Shown here one piece after another: positions 40,415 to 49,740 of a DNA stretch of 64,000 nt (within the stretch, counting starts at the first letter, position 1; each line of letters starts with the position of its first letter). The notes under the pieces are model-generated. The model was given only the letters and a program-made list of their open reading frames with translations. It was not told where the DNA came from and did no database searches. This stretch comes from a bacterium. GTDB taxonomy: Bacteria > Campylobacterota > Campylobacteria > Campylobacterales > Sulfurimonadaceae. Location: contig JAHJEG010000049.1 in the NCBI GenBank assembly GCA_018825665.1, positions 1 through 64,000 on the forward strand, given 5' to 3'. Both the position numbers and the translations under genes were made by a program.

Positions 40415-42127
40415 ATGAGTATTCCTATTTATACTTACGATGCAATTATTGTTGGAGCAGGCCTAGCCGGCTGTGCTGCAGCTAGAGAGTTGCAAAACGC
40501 AGGAAAAAAAGTTGCTGTTATCACAAAACTTCATCCACTTAGAAGTCACTCCGGTGCAGCTCAAGGTGGTGTTAATGCAGCATTCAGTGACGCAGACAGT
40601 GTAGAACTCCATGAGTTTGATACAGTAAAAGGTTCTGATTATTTAGCAGATCAGGATGCAGTTGAATTTATGTGTCAAAAAGCACCTGAAACTATTCGTT
40701 GGATAGAAAGAATGGGTGCAGCGTTTAGTCGTACGCCGGATGGTAAAATCGCTCAAAGACCTTTTGGAGGCCAATCGTCTCCTCGTGCATGTTATGCAAA
40801 GGACAGAACAGGCTTAACATTACTTCAGACCATCTATGAACAGGCACATCGCGCAGGTGTGAAGTTTTGGGATGAATGGTACGCTGCCGACCTTATCTAT
40901 AAAGACGGAAAAGTATCCGGAATCGTAGCCTTTAACATCCGTGATATGCAAACAGTTATATTCAATGCCAAATCGGTAATGTTTGCAACGGGCGGATATG
41001 CACGTTCGTATAAGATAAACTCAAATGCTCATGCCAATACGGGTGACGGTCTTTCTATAGTAGCCCGCCATGGTCTTCCTTTGGAAGATATGGAATTTGT
41101 ACAGTTCCATCCATCGGGTCTTTCCGGAAACGGTGTTCTTATTTCCGAAGCGGCACGCGGTGAAGGCGGTCGTCTTTTTAACTCTCTTGGTGAGAGATTT
41201 ATGGAAAAATACGCTCCAAACGCTATGGAACTTGCATCTCGTGACGTTGTATCCCGCGCAATTATCAATGAGATCAGAGAGGGTCGCGGTGTAGGTCCGA
41301 GAAAAGATGCCGTATATATTGATGTAACACACTTAGGAAAAGATCTAATCATGGAAAGACTTCCTGAGCTTCGTGATTTGGCTATCACTTTCTTGGGACT
41401 CGACATGATCAAGGAACCTATCCTTATCTCTGCTACGGCACACTACTCTATGGGTGGTATTCCCGTGAATATTGCCGGAAATGTTCGTAAGAACAATGAT
41501 GAGTTTATAGAAGGTTTTTATGCTGCGGGAGAATGCTCATGTGTTTCAGTTCACGGAGCCAACCGCCTGGGTGCGAACTCAGTTTTAGAAGCCCTGCTTT
41601 TTGGCCGTTTCGTCGGTAAGACTATGGTAAATGAGATAGAAGCTATTGAGCTTCGTCCTGCAACGCAGGAAGATGCACAAACTGCCTTGGATGAGATAAG
41701 CTGGATTCTTAGCAATAACGGTGATGAAACCGTACCTGGACTTCGTGAAGAGCTGCAGCAGTCTATGACGGCAAATGCAGGAGCCTTTAGAACAAAGGAA
41801 ACCTTGGAAACAGCGATAAAAGATATAAAAGAACTTCGCAGCAGATATAAGAACATACGCATAAAAGATAAATCAAAAGTCTTTAATACGGAATTGCAAG
41901 AAGCGATAGAATTCGGTCACATGCTTGACTATTCATTATTTATCGTAGAAAGTGCAGTAGCGAGAAATGAGAGCCGCGGAGCACACTTCAGAGAAGATTT
42001 TGATACTCGTGATGATGAAAATTTCTTAAAACACACGATGGCTTATATGGACGAAAATGGTGATATTTCACTTGATTACATGGATGTTGTTCTCGGCAAA
42101 CATGAGCTTAAAGCTAGAAACTACTAG
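40415..42127 (+). CDS. sdhA: Succinate dehydrogenase/fumarate reductase flavoprotein subunit
   Basis: FAD motif GAGLAGCAAARE; RSHSGAAQGGVNAA; HANRLGANSVLEALLFGR-like region. Confidence 0.93.
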   Translation: MSIPIYTYDAIIVGAGLAGCAAARELQNAGKKVAVITKLHPLRSHSGAAQGGVNAAFSDADSVELHEFDTVKGSDYLADQDAVEFMCQKAPETIRWIERMGAAFSRTPDGKIAQRPFGGQSSPRACYAKDRTGLTLLQTIYEQAHRAGVKFWDEWYAADLIYKDGKVSGIVAFNIRDMQTVIFNAKSVMFATGGYARSYKINSNAHANTGDGLSIVARHGLPLEDMEFVQFHPSGLSGNGVLISEAARGEGGRLFNSLGERFMEKYAPNAMELASRDVVSRAIINEIREGRGVGPRKDAVYIDVTHLGKDLIMERLPELRDLAITFLGLDMIKEPILISATAHYSMGGIPVNIAGNVRKNNDEFIEGFYAAGECSCVSVHGANRLGANSVLEALLFGRFVGKTMVNEIEAIELRPATQEDAQTALDEISWILSNNGDETVPGLREELQQSMTANAGAFRTKETLETAIKDIKELRSRYKNIRIKDKSKVFNTELQEAIEFGHMLDYSLFIVESAVARNESRGAHFREDFDTRDDENFLKHTMAYMDENGDISLDYMDVVLGKHELKARNY

Positions 42128-42145
42128 AATAAGGAAGAAAGACTT

Positions 42146-43126
42146 ATGAGTACACATAAAATTACTACACAAAAAGTAAACTTCAAAGTATTTCGTTTCA
42201 ATGCTGATGAAGATTATCTTCCGTATTACGAAGATTATAACATGGAAGTAACTTCTGAAGAAGTTGTTTTGGATGTTTTAAACAGAATCAAATGGGACCA
42301 TGACGGTAGTTTTTCTTACCGTCGCAGCTGCCGTCACGGTATTTGCGGGGCTTGTGCTATTAAAGTAAACGGCCGTTCAACATTAGCCTGTAAAGAGCGT
42401 ATGCATGATATGACTGAGCTTTTTGGTGCAGAGTTGACCTTAGAACCTCTAAGCATTAAAAGAGCAGTAAAAGATATGATTATCGACAAAGGCGATTTTT
42501 GGGAGAAGCATGATGCTATCCATCCATATCTTATCTCTGATGTTGATGAGCACCCTGAGCATGAGCACCTGGTTACACCGCATGAAGCAGAAGAGCTTCT
42601 TGAAGCAGATCTATGTATACAATGTGGCGCATGTCATTATGCTTGTCCTGTTGTTGAAATAAATGATGACTTCTTCGGTCCGGCTGCATTTGCAAAAGCG
42701 TATCGTTTTGAAGCGGATGTGCGCGATGACGCACACACAGAAAGACTTCAAGAGCTGCACGAAGAGAAGCAAGGCCTTTGGGATTGTGTTAAATGTTACG
42801 AGTGTGCTGAAGTTTGTCCAAAAGATGTTAATCCGATTGACAAGATTACAAAACTGCACCAGATGCTATTCAAAGAGGGAGTTGCGACTTCCAATGTTGC
42901 GACAAGACACGCTGTTGGTTTCTTACATTCAATCAAAAAACATGGTGTGCTTGATGAGGGGGGACTTGTTCTGTATTCAGAGGGTCCAGGCATCGTAAAA
43001 CATGTTCCGGTTGCATTAAAAATGTTTACAAAAGGCAAAATTGTTATGCCTTGGAATATGCCAAAATCTGATAACCTTGATGAGATTCAAAAACTAGTAA
43101 AATCATCATCTACAGCAAAGTTCTAG
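42146..43126 (+). CDS. sdhB: Succinate dehydrogenase/fumarate reductase iron-sulfur subunit
   Basis: RRSCRHGICGACAIKVNG; CIQCGACHYACP; CVKCYECAEVCP. Confidence 0.93.
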   Translation: MSTHKITTQKVNFKVFRFNADEDYLPYYEDYNMEVTSEEVVLDVLNRIKWDHDGSFSYRRSCRHGICGACAIKVNGRSTLACKERMHDMTELFGAELTLEPLSIKRAVKDMIIDKGDFWEKHDAIHPYLISDVDEHPEHEHLVTPHEAEELLEADLCIQCGACHYACPVVEINDDFFGPAAFAKAYRFEADVRDDAHTERLQELHEEKQGLWDCVKCYECAEVCPKDVNPIDKITKLHQMLFKEGVATSNVATRHAVGFLHSIKKHGVLDEGGLVLYSEGPGIVKHVPVALKMFTKGKIVMPWNMPKSDNLDEIQKLVKSSSTAKF

Positions 43127-43136
43127 GAGTAGCCAA

Positions 43137-44018
43137 ATGGAAAAATTAAGATACGCACTATTTACGGGATGTACGGCAAAACAAAGTACGCCTGAACAGA
43201 TGATGTCAACTATGGCTGTTGCAGATAAACTCGGAATTGAGTTGGTTGAGCTTACGGAGGCTTCGTGTTGTGGAGCTTCCCACTTACAGGACTATGATGA
43301 TTTCTTGTCTTTGGTATTAAATGCCAGAAATATAGCTTATGCCGAAAAGCACAGTTTGACCATGGTTACTATCTGTAATACATGCCAGTTAAATACTGCT
43401 ATGACAAAACATCGTTTAGATAACAACGCCGAATTAAAAGCAAAAGTCAACGAGAAGCTTAAAGAAGTTGGTCTGGAGTACAAAGGTACTTCAAATGTAA
43501 CTCACTTTTTATATGCAATCATTGATGACTTCGGTCTTGACAAAATTAAAGAGATGGTTGTAACACCGCTTAGCCAGTTTAATATAGCACCGTTTTACGG
43601 ATGTCATAACATTCGTCCTTCTGAGCTTCAAAACGAATCGCATAAGACTCCTGAAAATCCGTATAACCCTACTTCGCTTGATGACCTGATTATCGCTTGC
43701 GGCGGTGCAACGGTAGACTACAAAGAAAAAAACAAATGCTGTGGTTTCCATGTTGAGCTTCAGGCTCCGCACACTGCTGCCGTTTTAACAGGTACTGCTA
43801 TCGCGGGCGCTATGGATGGAAATGCTGACTGGATGGTAACTCCATGTCCTCTTTGTCATCTTAAACTAGACACGCAAACAGGCCACGCTTCTGAAGCTAT
43901 CGGGCGTGAAGTTGCACTTCCTGTATTACATATGCAACAAATGTTGGGACTTGCTCTTGGCTGCAGCCAAGAGCAGTTGGGTTTAAAACATCACTTGACA
44001 AAAGTAGACTTCGTTTAA
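43137..44018 (+). CDS. CCG-domain (HdrB/SdhE-like) quinone-reactive subunit
   Basis: CCGASH and CCGFHVELQAP; PCPLCHLKLD; adjacent to sdhAB. Confidence 0.9.
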   Translation: MEKLRYALFTGCTAKQSTPEQMMSTMAVADKLGIELVELTEASCCGASHLQDYDDFLSLVLNARNIAYAEKHSLTMVTICNTCQLNTAMTKHRLDNNAELKAKVNEKLKEVGLEYKGTSNVTHFLYAIIDDFGLDKIKEMVVTPLSQFNIAPFYGCHNIRPSELQNESHKTPENPYNPTSLDDLIIACGGATVDYKEKNKCCGFHVELQAPHTAAVLTGTAIAGAMDGNADWMVTPCPLCHLKLDTQTGHASEAIGREVALPVLHMQQMLGLALGCSQEQLGLKHHLTKVDFV

Positions 44019-44043
44019 ATCACTGCATCATAAACACTTCGTC

Positions 44044-44066
44044 ATTCTCGGGTCTGCCCCGAGAAT
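44044..44066. repeat. REP-like palindrome / hairpin
   Basis: ATTCTCGGG-TCTGC-CCCGAGAAT, preceded by cgtc. Confidence 0.6.
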
Positions 44067-44130
44067 CTGCTGCCTTATATTTTAATTGTCATTCAATTAC
44101 ATTCTAAAAAATTATCAAAATGGAAATACT

Positions 44131-44907
44131 ATGTCAAACTCAATAGAAATAATATCATGGAACGTTAATGGAATTCGTGCTGTAGCGAACAAAGAAGCTC
44201 TTAAATGGATTGATGAAAGAGAAACCGACATATTATGTCTGCAGGAGATAAAAGCCCTTGAGGAGCAGATACCTACGCAAATGTTTGAAAAAGAGTATCA
44301 GGATGTTTTAGTAAATTCTGCTGCAAAAAAAGGCTACAGCGGGACGATGACCTGGAGTGTGCTCCAGAGTGATTACAGTTCCACATGCCAACACGTAGAC
44401 ACAACAAGCGAAGGCAGAATCGTGGAAACACATTATGATGATATAGTGCTTTTTAATGTATATTTTCCAAACGGTCAAAAAGATGAAGAAAGACTTGCCC
44501 ATAAAATGAAGTTCTATGATGATTTTTTAGAACACTGCGAAGCTTTAAGAGAGGACGGAAAATCAATTATAATATGCGGTGATGTAAACACGGCCCATAA
44601 GGAGATAGACCTGAAAAACCCAAAAGCAAACTCTAAGACCTCAGGTTTTTTACCCATTGAAAGAGAGTGGATAGACAAGCTTTTAAACCACGGATATATT
44701 GACACTTTTAGATATGTAAACGGTGACGAGGCAGACAGATACAGTTGGTGGTCTTACCGTTCAGGTGCAAGACTAAAGAACGTAGGCTGGAGAATCGATT
44801 ATTTTTTTATCTCCGATGATTTGGCTGAAAATTTGGAAGACGCTTTTATTTTAGACTATATAGAAGGCTCCGACCATTGTCCTGTGGGTATCAGACTCTC
44901 TTTATAA
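44131..44907 (+). CDS. xth: Exodeoxyribonuclease III
   Basis: ISWNVNGIRAV; LCLQEIKA; ICGDVNTAHKEIDL; GSDHCPVG; start refined to MSNSIE. Confidence 0.93.
   Translation: MSNSIEIISWNVNGIRAVANKEALKWIDERETDILCLQEIKALEEQIPTQMFEKEYQDVLVNSAAKKGYSGTMTWSVLQSDYSSTCQHVDTTSEGRIVETHYDDIVLFNVYFPNGQKDEERLAHKMKFYDDFLEHCEALREDGKSIIICGDVNTAHKEIDLKNPKANSKTSGFLPIEREWIDKLLNHGYIDTFRYVNGDEADRYSWWSYRSGARLKNVGWRIDYFFISDDLAENLEDAFILDYIEGSDHCPVGIRLSL
44380..44389 (-). repeat. GGCATGTGGA word (in xth)
   Basis: Exact match on minus strand. Confidence 0.85.
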
Positions 44908-44931
44908 GAGAGCCTGAGGCGTATCAAACGA

Positions 44932-45747
44932 CTAGAAGAAACTTGAAGCGCTCAGATAAAACAGTACCGTTTTATCTTTTTCCACACCGTCTATCTCTTC
45001 CAATAAGGGAATCTTCACACCAAGTCCAAGAGGCACGCCGTTTACTATTTTGCTACTGTTCCAGCTTAACCAAAGATTTCCGCTTTTGAGTTCCCCAAAA
45101 CCGTTCACGGCATCCACCCCAAAATAAGTAACTTTTGCGCTCGTTTTTACCTTGTCCCAAAAAAGGCAAGGCATGGAACCGCCGGCCATCACCATATACG
45201 AATTTCCGGATATCATCTCGTCATTGACGGTATAAGACAGAAGTCCGTTTACTTGATACCTGGTGTCAATATCCTTTGTAATTCTATGGGATAATGTAAA
45301 AGCTTCATAACCCGAACCAAGAACTTTATCCTTATCACCGGTTGTTGTCTTGTAGAGCAAAGTGGTGATATTTGTACCGCTAGGATCCCAAGGCTTGCCA
45401 AAATGAAAATTACCGCCCACAGAAATATCACCCAGTCCGCTTTCTGTAGTGGAAGCCACTTTTACGCTTACCAAAGGTATATTGACCTCCAAACCAAAGT
45501 TTGAACCGATATTCAGGCCAACAGGAACGTTAAGCAAACTAATATCATTTGAATAAATATATTGGGCAGTCACGCCTACTGTCTTGTCGCTGCTCACAAA
45601 ATCGACCTTGGGCGCATCACTGACAACATCATTTACGACCGTCTGATTGATAATCAACGTATCACCGTCAGTCGTATCAGCATTGTGAAACGGAGAGCCA
45701 AAAACAAGAGTAGAAACTGCCAACAAAGAAAGTGTGATTTTTTTCAT
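44932..45747 (-). CDS. Putative outer-membrane beta-barrel protein
   Basis: Signal peptide, alternating beta pattern, C-terminal aromatic (LSASSFF). Confidence 0.6.
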   Translation of the reverse strand: MKKITLSLLAVSTLVFGSPFHNADTTDGDTLIINQTVVNDVVSDAPKVDFVSSDKTVGVTAQYIYSNDISLLNVPVGLNIGSNFGLEVNIPLVSVKVASTTESGLGDISVGGNFHFGKPWDPSGTNITTLLYKTTTGDKDKVLGSGYEAFTLSHRITKDIDTRYQVNGLLSYTVNDEMISGNSYMVMAGGSMPCLFWDKVKTSAKVTYFGVDAVNGFGELKSGNLWLSWNSSKIVNGVPLGLGVKIPLLEEIDGVEKDKTVLFYLSASSFF

Positions 45748-45808
45748 ATAACATCCTTAATTAATAATGTTAAATCATATAACTTAAAATATTAAAAGTT
45801 TGTTAATT

Positions 45809-46342
45809 TCACTTTGCTTTTGGTCTAAAGGCTTTGATAATATTCTCGTTTGTCTCAATAAACGGACCTTCGATCAGGTCGATACAGTATGGTACAGCGG
45901 GAAAAACTGCATCGAGACATTCACGAATGGACTTTGGTTTTCCAGGTAAATTGATAATCAGAGATTTGCCTCTTATACCTGCAGTTTGACGGGATAAAAT
46001 GGCCGTTGGAACGTACTGCAGGCTTACCTGACGCATAAGTTCACCAAAGCCCGGCATCATCTTTTGACAAACATTTTCAGTCGCTTCGGGAGTAACGTCT
46101 CTTAGTGCAGGTCCTGTTCCTCCCGTCGTTACAACCAAACAGCAGCCGGCTTCATCACACAATTCTTTCATAGTAGCTTCCAATACATCCTGCTCATCAG
46201 GGATACATCTGTACTCTATTTCAAAGCTGCTCTTTAGATACTCTTTCATCGTGTCTTGTATTGCCACTCCTGAGATATCTTCATATATCCCTTTGCTGGC
46301 TCTGTCGCTCGCAGTTATGACCCCTATTTTAATTTCGTTCAT
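45809..46342 (-). CDS. mog: Molybdopterin adenylyltransferase
   Basis: VVTTGGTGPALRDVTPEAT; INLPGKPKSIRECLDA. Confidence 0.9.
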   Translation of the reverse strand: MNEIKIGVITASDRASKGIYEDISGVAIQDTMKEYLKSSFEIEYRCIPDEQDVLEATMKELCDEAGCCLVVTTGGTGPALRDVTPEATENVCQKMMPGFGELMRQVSLQYVPTAILSRQTAGIRGKSLIINLPGKPKSIRECLDAVFPAVPYCIDLIEGPFIETNENIIKAFRPKAK

Positions 46343-46351
46343 TTGTTTCTC

Positions 46352-46873
46352 CTAATTGGTTTGTAAAAAATGGTTTGCATTTTTGATGAAAGTAACAGTT
46401 GCCGTGTCAAGAAAAAATTCTTTTGCCCCAAAAACATCTATCACCTTATCTTCGCTGCCTAAATATACTTCTATCTTTACACCCTTATCACTTAATTCTT
46501 TGAGTGACAAAGGATTCCATTCATAATGCAGTAATTCATGCAGTTCATCCACACAAGTGGTGCTGTATTGTACTTTTTTCTTTGCATATGGAGAAAAGCA
46601 TGATGCGATAAAGGTTCTCAGATACAACTCTTCATTCTTTGAGTACGAAATAGTTTGAAGACGTTTAAATTTGGATGATTTTGTCTGAAAAAATGCCGGA
46701 GAAAAAAGCTGCAGCGTATCGATTCTTTTTCCACATGCCAAACTTTCTTTGACATATTCATAGGCTTTGATAGCACCATAGCTAAATCCACATGCCGAAT
46801 ATTTTGAAGTATTTATATATTCTTCAAAGAAAGAATCTTCATTCTTGAGAGAAAAACCGCTATAAAACTTCAT
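46352..46873 (-). CDS. bioV: Pimelyl-ACP methyl ester esterase
   Basis: GFSYG nucleophile elbow; short alpha/beta-hydrolase; same neighbourhood as H. pylori BioV (HP0287, from memory). Confidence 0.8.
   Translation of the reverse strand: MKFYSGFSLKNEDSFFEEYINTSKYSACGFSYGAIKAYEYVKESLACGKRIDTLQLFSPAFFQTKSSKFKRLQTISYSKNEELYLRTFIASCFSPYAKKKVQYSTTCVDELHELLHYEWNPLSLKELSDKGVKIEVYLGSEDKVIDVFGAKEFFLDTATVTFIKNANHFLQTN
46730..46739 (-). repeat. GGCATGTGGA word (in bioV)
   Basis: Exact match on minus strand. Confidence 0.85.
46787..46796 (-). repeat. GGCATGTGGA word (in bioV)
   Basis: Exact match on minus strand. Confidence 0.85.
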
Positions 46874-48530
46874 CTATATACTTTTTGACCTCTGTCTTTG
46901 TGATACTTTCTCTTTCATATAAAACAGCTTCAATATTTTTTATTGTCTTTGACATAGACTCAAGAAGCATTTTTGTCTCATCGTACTGTCTTTTTATAAT
47001 CACTTCCTCTTCATTCGAAGATGCAATCAGCGCTCTGCCCATCCCATACTCTTCTACCATACTTTTGACAAGCTCTTTGGCTTCATCCAAATCATCTTTT
47101 GCACTGCTTGCATGTTCGCCAAACTTAATCGAACATGCCGCCATTCCGGCTAAAAGCATTTTTATTCTTGATTCAATCTCATGTTTGATAAGCGGCTCAC
47201 CGGTTGAAGGTGTCAACTTTTCATTTGAGAGCATAAGCTTTTCAAACGGAAGGTCAAAATAAGTCGCACACAGGGCTTTTCCGGCCTGATAGGTTATGCG
47301 GTATTTTTTTTGTTCATCATTGAGCATTTGAAGTTTTCTTTTTCCAAACATCACCTTGTCTTTGACCTGATGAAAATGTTCTATAGTTACATGAAAATCA
47401 TTTTGTCTCAATGAGAGCAGCGCCGCCTCATTGACAAGTGCTGCCAAAGACGCTCCGTTAAATCCTACAGTCATATTTGCAACAGCTTTTACATCAAGTT
47501 CATGCGGAACATGCTGCAAATATTTGGTTAAAATAGATTCTCTCTCCCTTTTTGTAGGAAGCTCTACAAATACCCTTCTGTCAAATCTCCCTGCACGAAG
47601 GAGAGCGGAGTCAAGTACATCTATCTTATTGGTTGCGGCTATAACTATCACGCCGCTTGAGCCTTCAAAGCCGTCCATTTCAGTCAAAAGCTGATTTAAA
47701 GTTGCCTCACGTTCATCATTTCTCTGTCCGTCTCTTTTTTTGCCTACAGCATCTATCTCATCTATAAATATAATAGAGGGAGAATTGTTTTTTGCAGCAG
47801 CAAAAAGTTCATGCACCCTTTTTGCACCCATTCCCACATAGATCTGCACAAAAGATGCACCGCTTTGATAATAAAACGGGACTCCCGCCTCATGCGCCAC
47901 AGCCTTGGCTATCATAGTCTTACCAACGCCCGGAGGACCTACAAGCAGTACCCCCCTTGGCATTCTGGCTCCAAAACTCTTGTATCTTTTTGGATTTTTC
48001 ATAAAGTCTATTATCTCTTCAAGCTCTATTTTAACATCAGAAATCCCGCCGATGTCATTAAAGGTAACATCACTTTTTATAGCTTCTACCGGAGTATCTA
48101 TCCCTATGCCTGATGATGCGCTTCTGTTTATGATTCCGCTTCCCTGCATCTCACCGGAGTGCTTCTGCCACCATCTAAGAGCCAAAGTCCCGAGTCCCAA
48201 AAACAAAACGATAAAAAGAAAATAGATCAAGATATTGGACCCGCTATCCACTTCCACCTTGTAATCGATAAACATCTTGGGAGTGACCTGGGAAGAAGCA
48301 ATTTTATAAAAATCGTTTTTTGTTTTTAAATATACATTTTCTTTTGAGACTATTACATTCTCAACCGTATGGTTTTCAAGTATTTTCATAGCATCACGTA
48401 AGGTTATCTCCTCCGCATTATCCCTCAGTATGGCAAACAAGACCAAAGCTATTATAAAAAATGCCGAGGCAAAGAGAGCTATTCTGTTTGTTTTAGAATT
48501 TAGCATAATTGTAATCCTCCCGTACTTCAT
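46860..48530 (-). CDS. FtsH-like AAA+ protein lacking the zinc-protease motif
   Basis: Walker A GPPGVGKTM, Walker B IIFIDEIDAVG, pore loop FVQIYVG intact; HEAGH replaced by YQAGK at 47277-47291. Confidence 0.92.
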   Translation of the reverse strand: MKYGRITIMLNSKTNRIALFASAFFIIALVLFAILRDNAEEITLRDAMKILENHTVENVIVSKENVYLKTKNDFYKIASSQVTPKMFIDYKVEVDSGSNILIYFLFIVLFLGLGTLALRWWQKHSGEMQGSGIINRSASSGIGIDTPVEAIKSDVTFNDIGGISDVKIELEEIIDFMKNPKRYKSFGARMPRGVLLVGPPGVGKTMIAKAVAHEAGVPFYYQSGASFVQIYVGMGAKRVHELFAAAKNNSPSIIFIDEIDAVGKKRDGQRNDEREATLNQLLTEMDGFEGSSGVIVIAATNKIDVLDSALLRAGRFDRRVFVELPTKRERESILTKYLQHVPHELDVKAVANMTVGFNGASLAALVNEAALLSLRQNDFHVTIEHFHQVKDKVMFGKRKLQMLNDEQKKYRITYQAGKALCATYFDLPFEKLMLSNEKLTPSTGEPLIKHEIESRIKMLLAGMAACSIKFGEHASSAKDDLDEAKELVKSMVEEYGMGRALIASSNEEEVIIKRQYDETKMLLESMSKTIKNIEAVLYERESITKTEVKKYIDEVL

Positions 48531-49740
48531 AGTTTTCTACATGGATCCAGTTCCCCTCAAGGTCCTCATCCGATTCGACTATAATTTTGTTAAAATGCTG
48601 GTCCAAGCCGTGATACAAGCCATCTTTGTGCGTCTCAATCAATACGTCCAAATTTCCGCGATATGCTTTTCTAAATTCAAAATTCTTCTCTTTTATCAAA
48701 GCTTCCAGTTCATGGAGTCTCTCTTTTGCGACTTTTCCGCTTACCTCAGGCTTCATAACCGCCGATGGCGTGCCGTCTCTTTTGGAATAGGTAAATGCAT
48801 GTATATGCGTCAGGGGAAGTTCTCTCGCGTTTATCATAGCTTCCTTCCAGAGCGCATCACTCTCCCCCGGATGACCTGTGATAAAATCGGTACCTATGGC
48901 AAAGCCCTTTTCGCGTAAAAATTCAAAGAGCTCTTTATCCTGCTTGTAGACATTTCGTCTATTCATGAGTTTCAGCATTTGCGGTGAGGTATGCTGAAGT
49001 GCGATATGGAGATGTTTTTCAAGCCATGGCTCATCAAGTATTTCTCTAAATTCATCAGTAATCTGAATAGGTTCAACACTTCCGAGTCTGATACGTCTTA
49101 CTCCACGGATTTGAGAGATTTTTTTCATTAGCTTTGCCAAAGACGTATTGACTCCCTGACCGTAACTTCCGACATTTGTTCCCGTAAGAATAAACTCGCC
49201 GAAGCCGTTTATGGCCAATCTTGAAATCTGTTCCAGTATTCTGGACTCGTCCATGCTTCTTGCGTCACCGCGGACAAAGGGGATTATGCAGTATGAGCAG
49301 CGAAAGTTACACCCCTCTTGGACTTTGATAAAAGCCCTGCTCTTTCCAATAAAATCATCAACAATCACTTCATCTATATGATTTAAATCGCCGGGTTCAT
49401 AAAAAGGGTTCTCTTTTGCGAGCATAAAATCTATTTTTTGTTTTTCACTTTGTCCAAAGACTCCATGCACTCTCTTTTCCTGCAGAAGTTTTTCCCCTTT
49501 TGTGTGTGCTCCGCAGCCAGTCAAGAAAATCTTGGCACCGCCGTTTTTTTCCACATGCCCGATATAAGAACGGACATGAGAATCTGCACCGTTTGTGACT
49601 GTACAGGAGTTGACCACGATAACATCCGCTTCTGCCTCGTTTTGTGTGACTTCATACTCCTGTAGTGAACTCATCATAACCTGGGAGTCATAAAGATTTG
49701 TTCTGCATCCGAATGTTTTAAAATATACTTTTTGTTTCAT
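48493..49740 (-). CDS. mtaB: tRNA t6A37 methylthiotransferase
   Basis: GCRTNLYDSQ; radical-SAM CNFRCSYCIIP; QHTSPQMLKLMNRR. Confidence 0.93.
   Translation of the reverse strand: MKQKVYFKTFGCRTNLYDSQVMMSSLQEYEVTQNEAEADVIVVNSCTVTNGADSHVRSYIGHVEKNGGAKIFLTGCGAHTKGEKLLQEKRVHGVFGQSEKQKIDFMLAKENPFYEPGDLNHIDEVIVDDFIGKSRAFIKVQEGCNFRCSYCIIPFVRGDARSMDESRILEQISRLAINGFGEFILTGTNVGSYGQGVNTSLAKLMKKISQIRGVRRIRLGSVEPIQITDEFREILDEPWLEKHLHIALQHTSPQMLKLMNRRNVYKQDKELFEFLREKGFAIGTDFITGHPGESDALWKEAMINARELPLTHIHAFTYSKRDGTPSAVMKPEVSGKVAKERLHELEALIKEKNFEFRKAYRGNLDVLIETHKDGLYHGLDQHFNKIIVESDEDLEGNWIHVENYEVREDYNYAKF
49550..49559 (-). repeat. GGCATGTGGA word (in mtaB)
   Basis: Exact match on minus strand. Confidence 0.85.
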
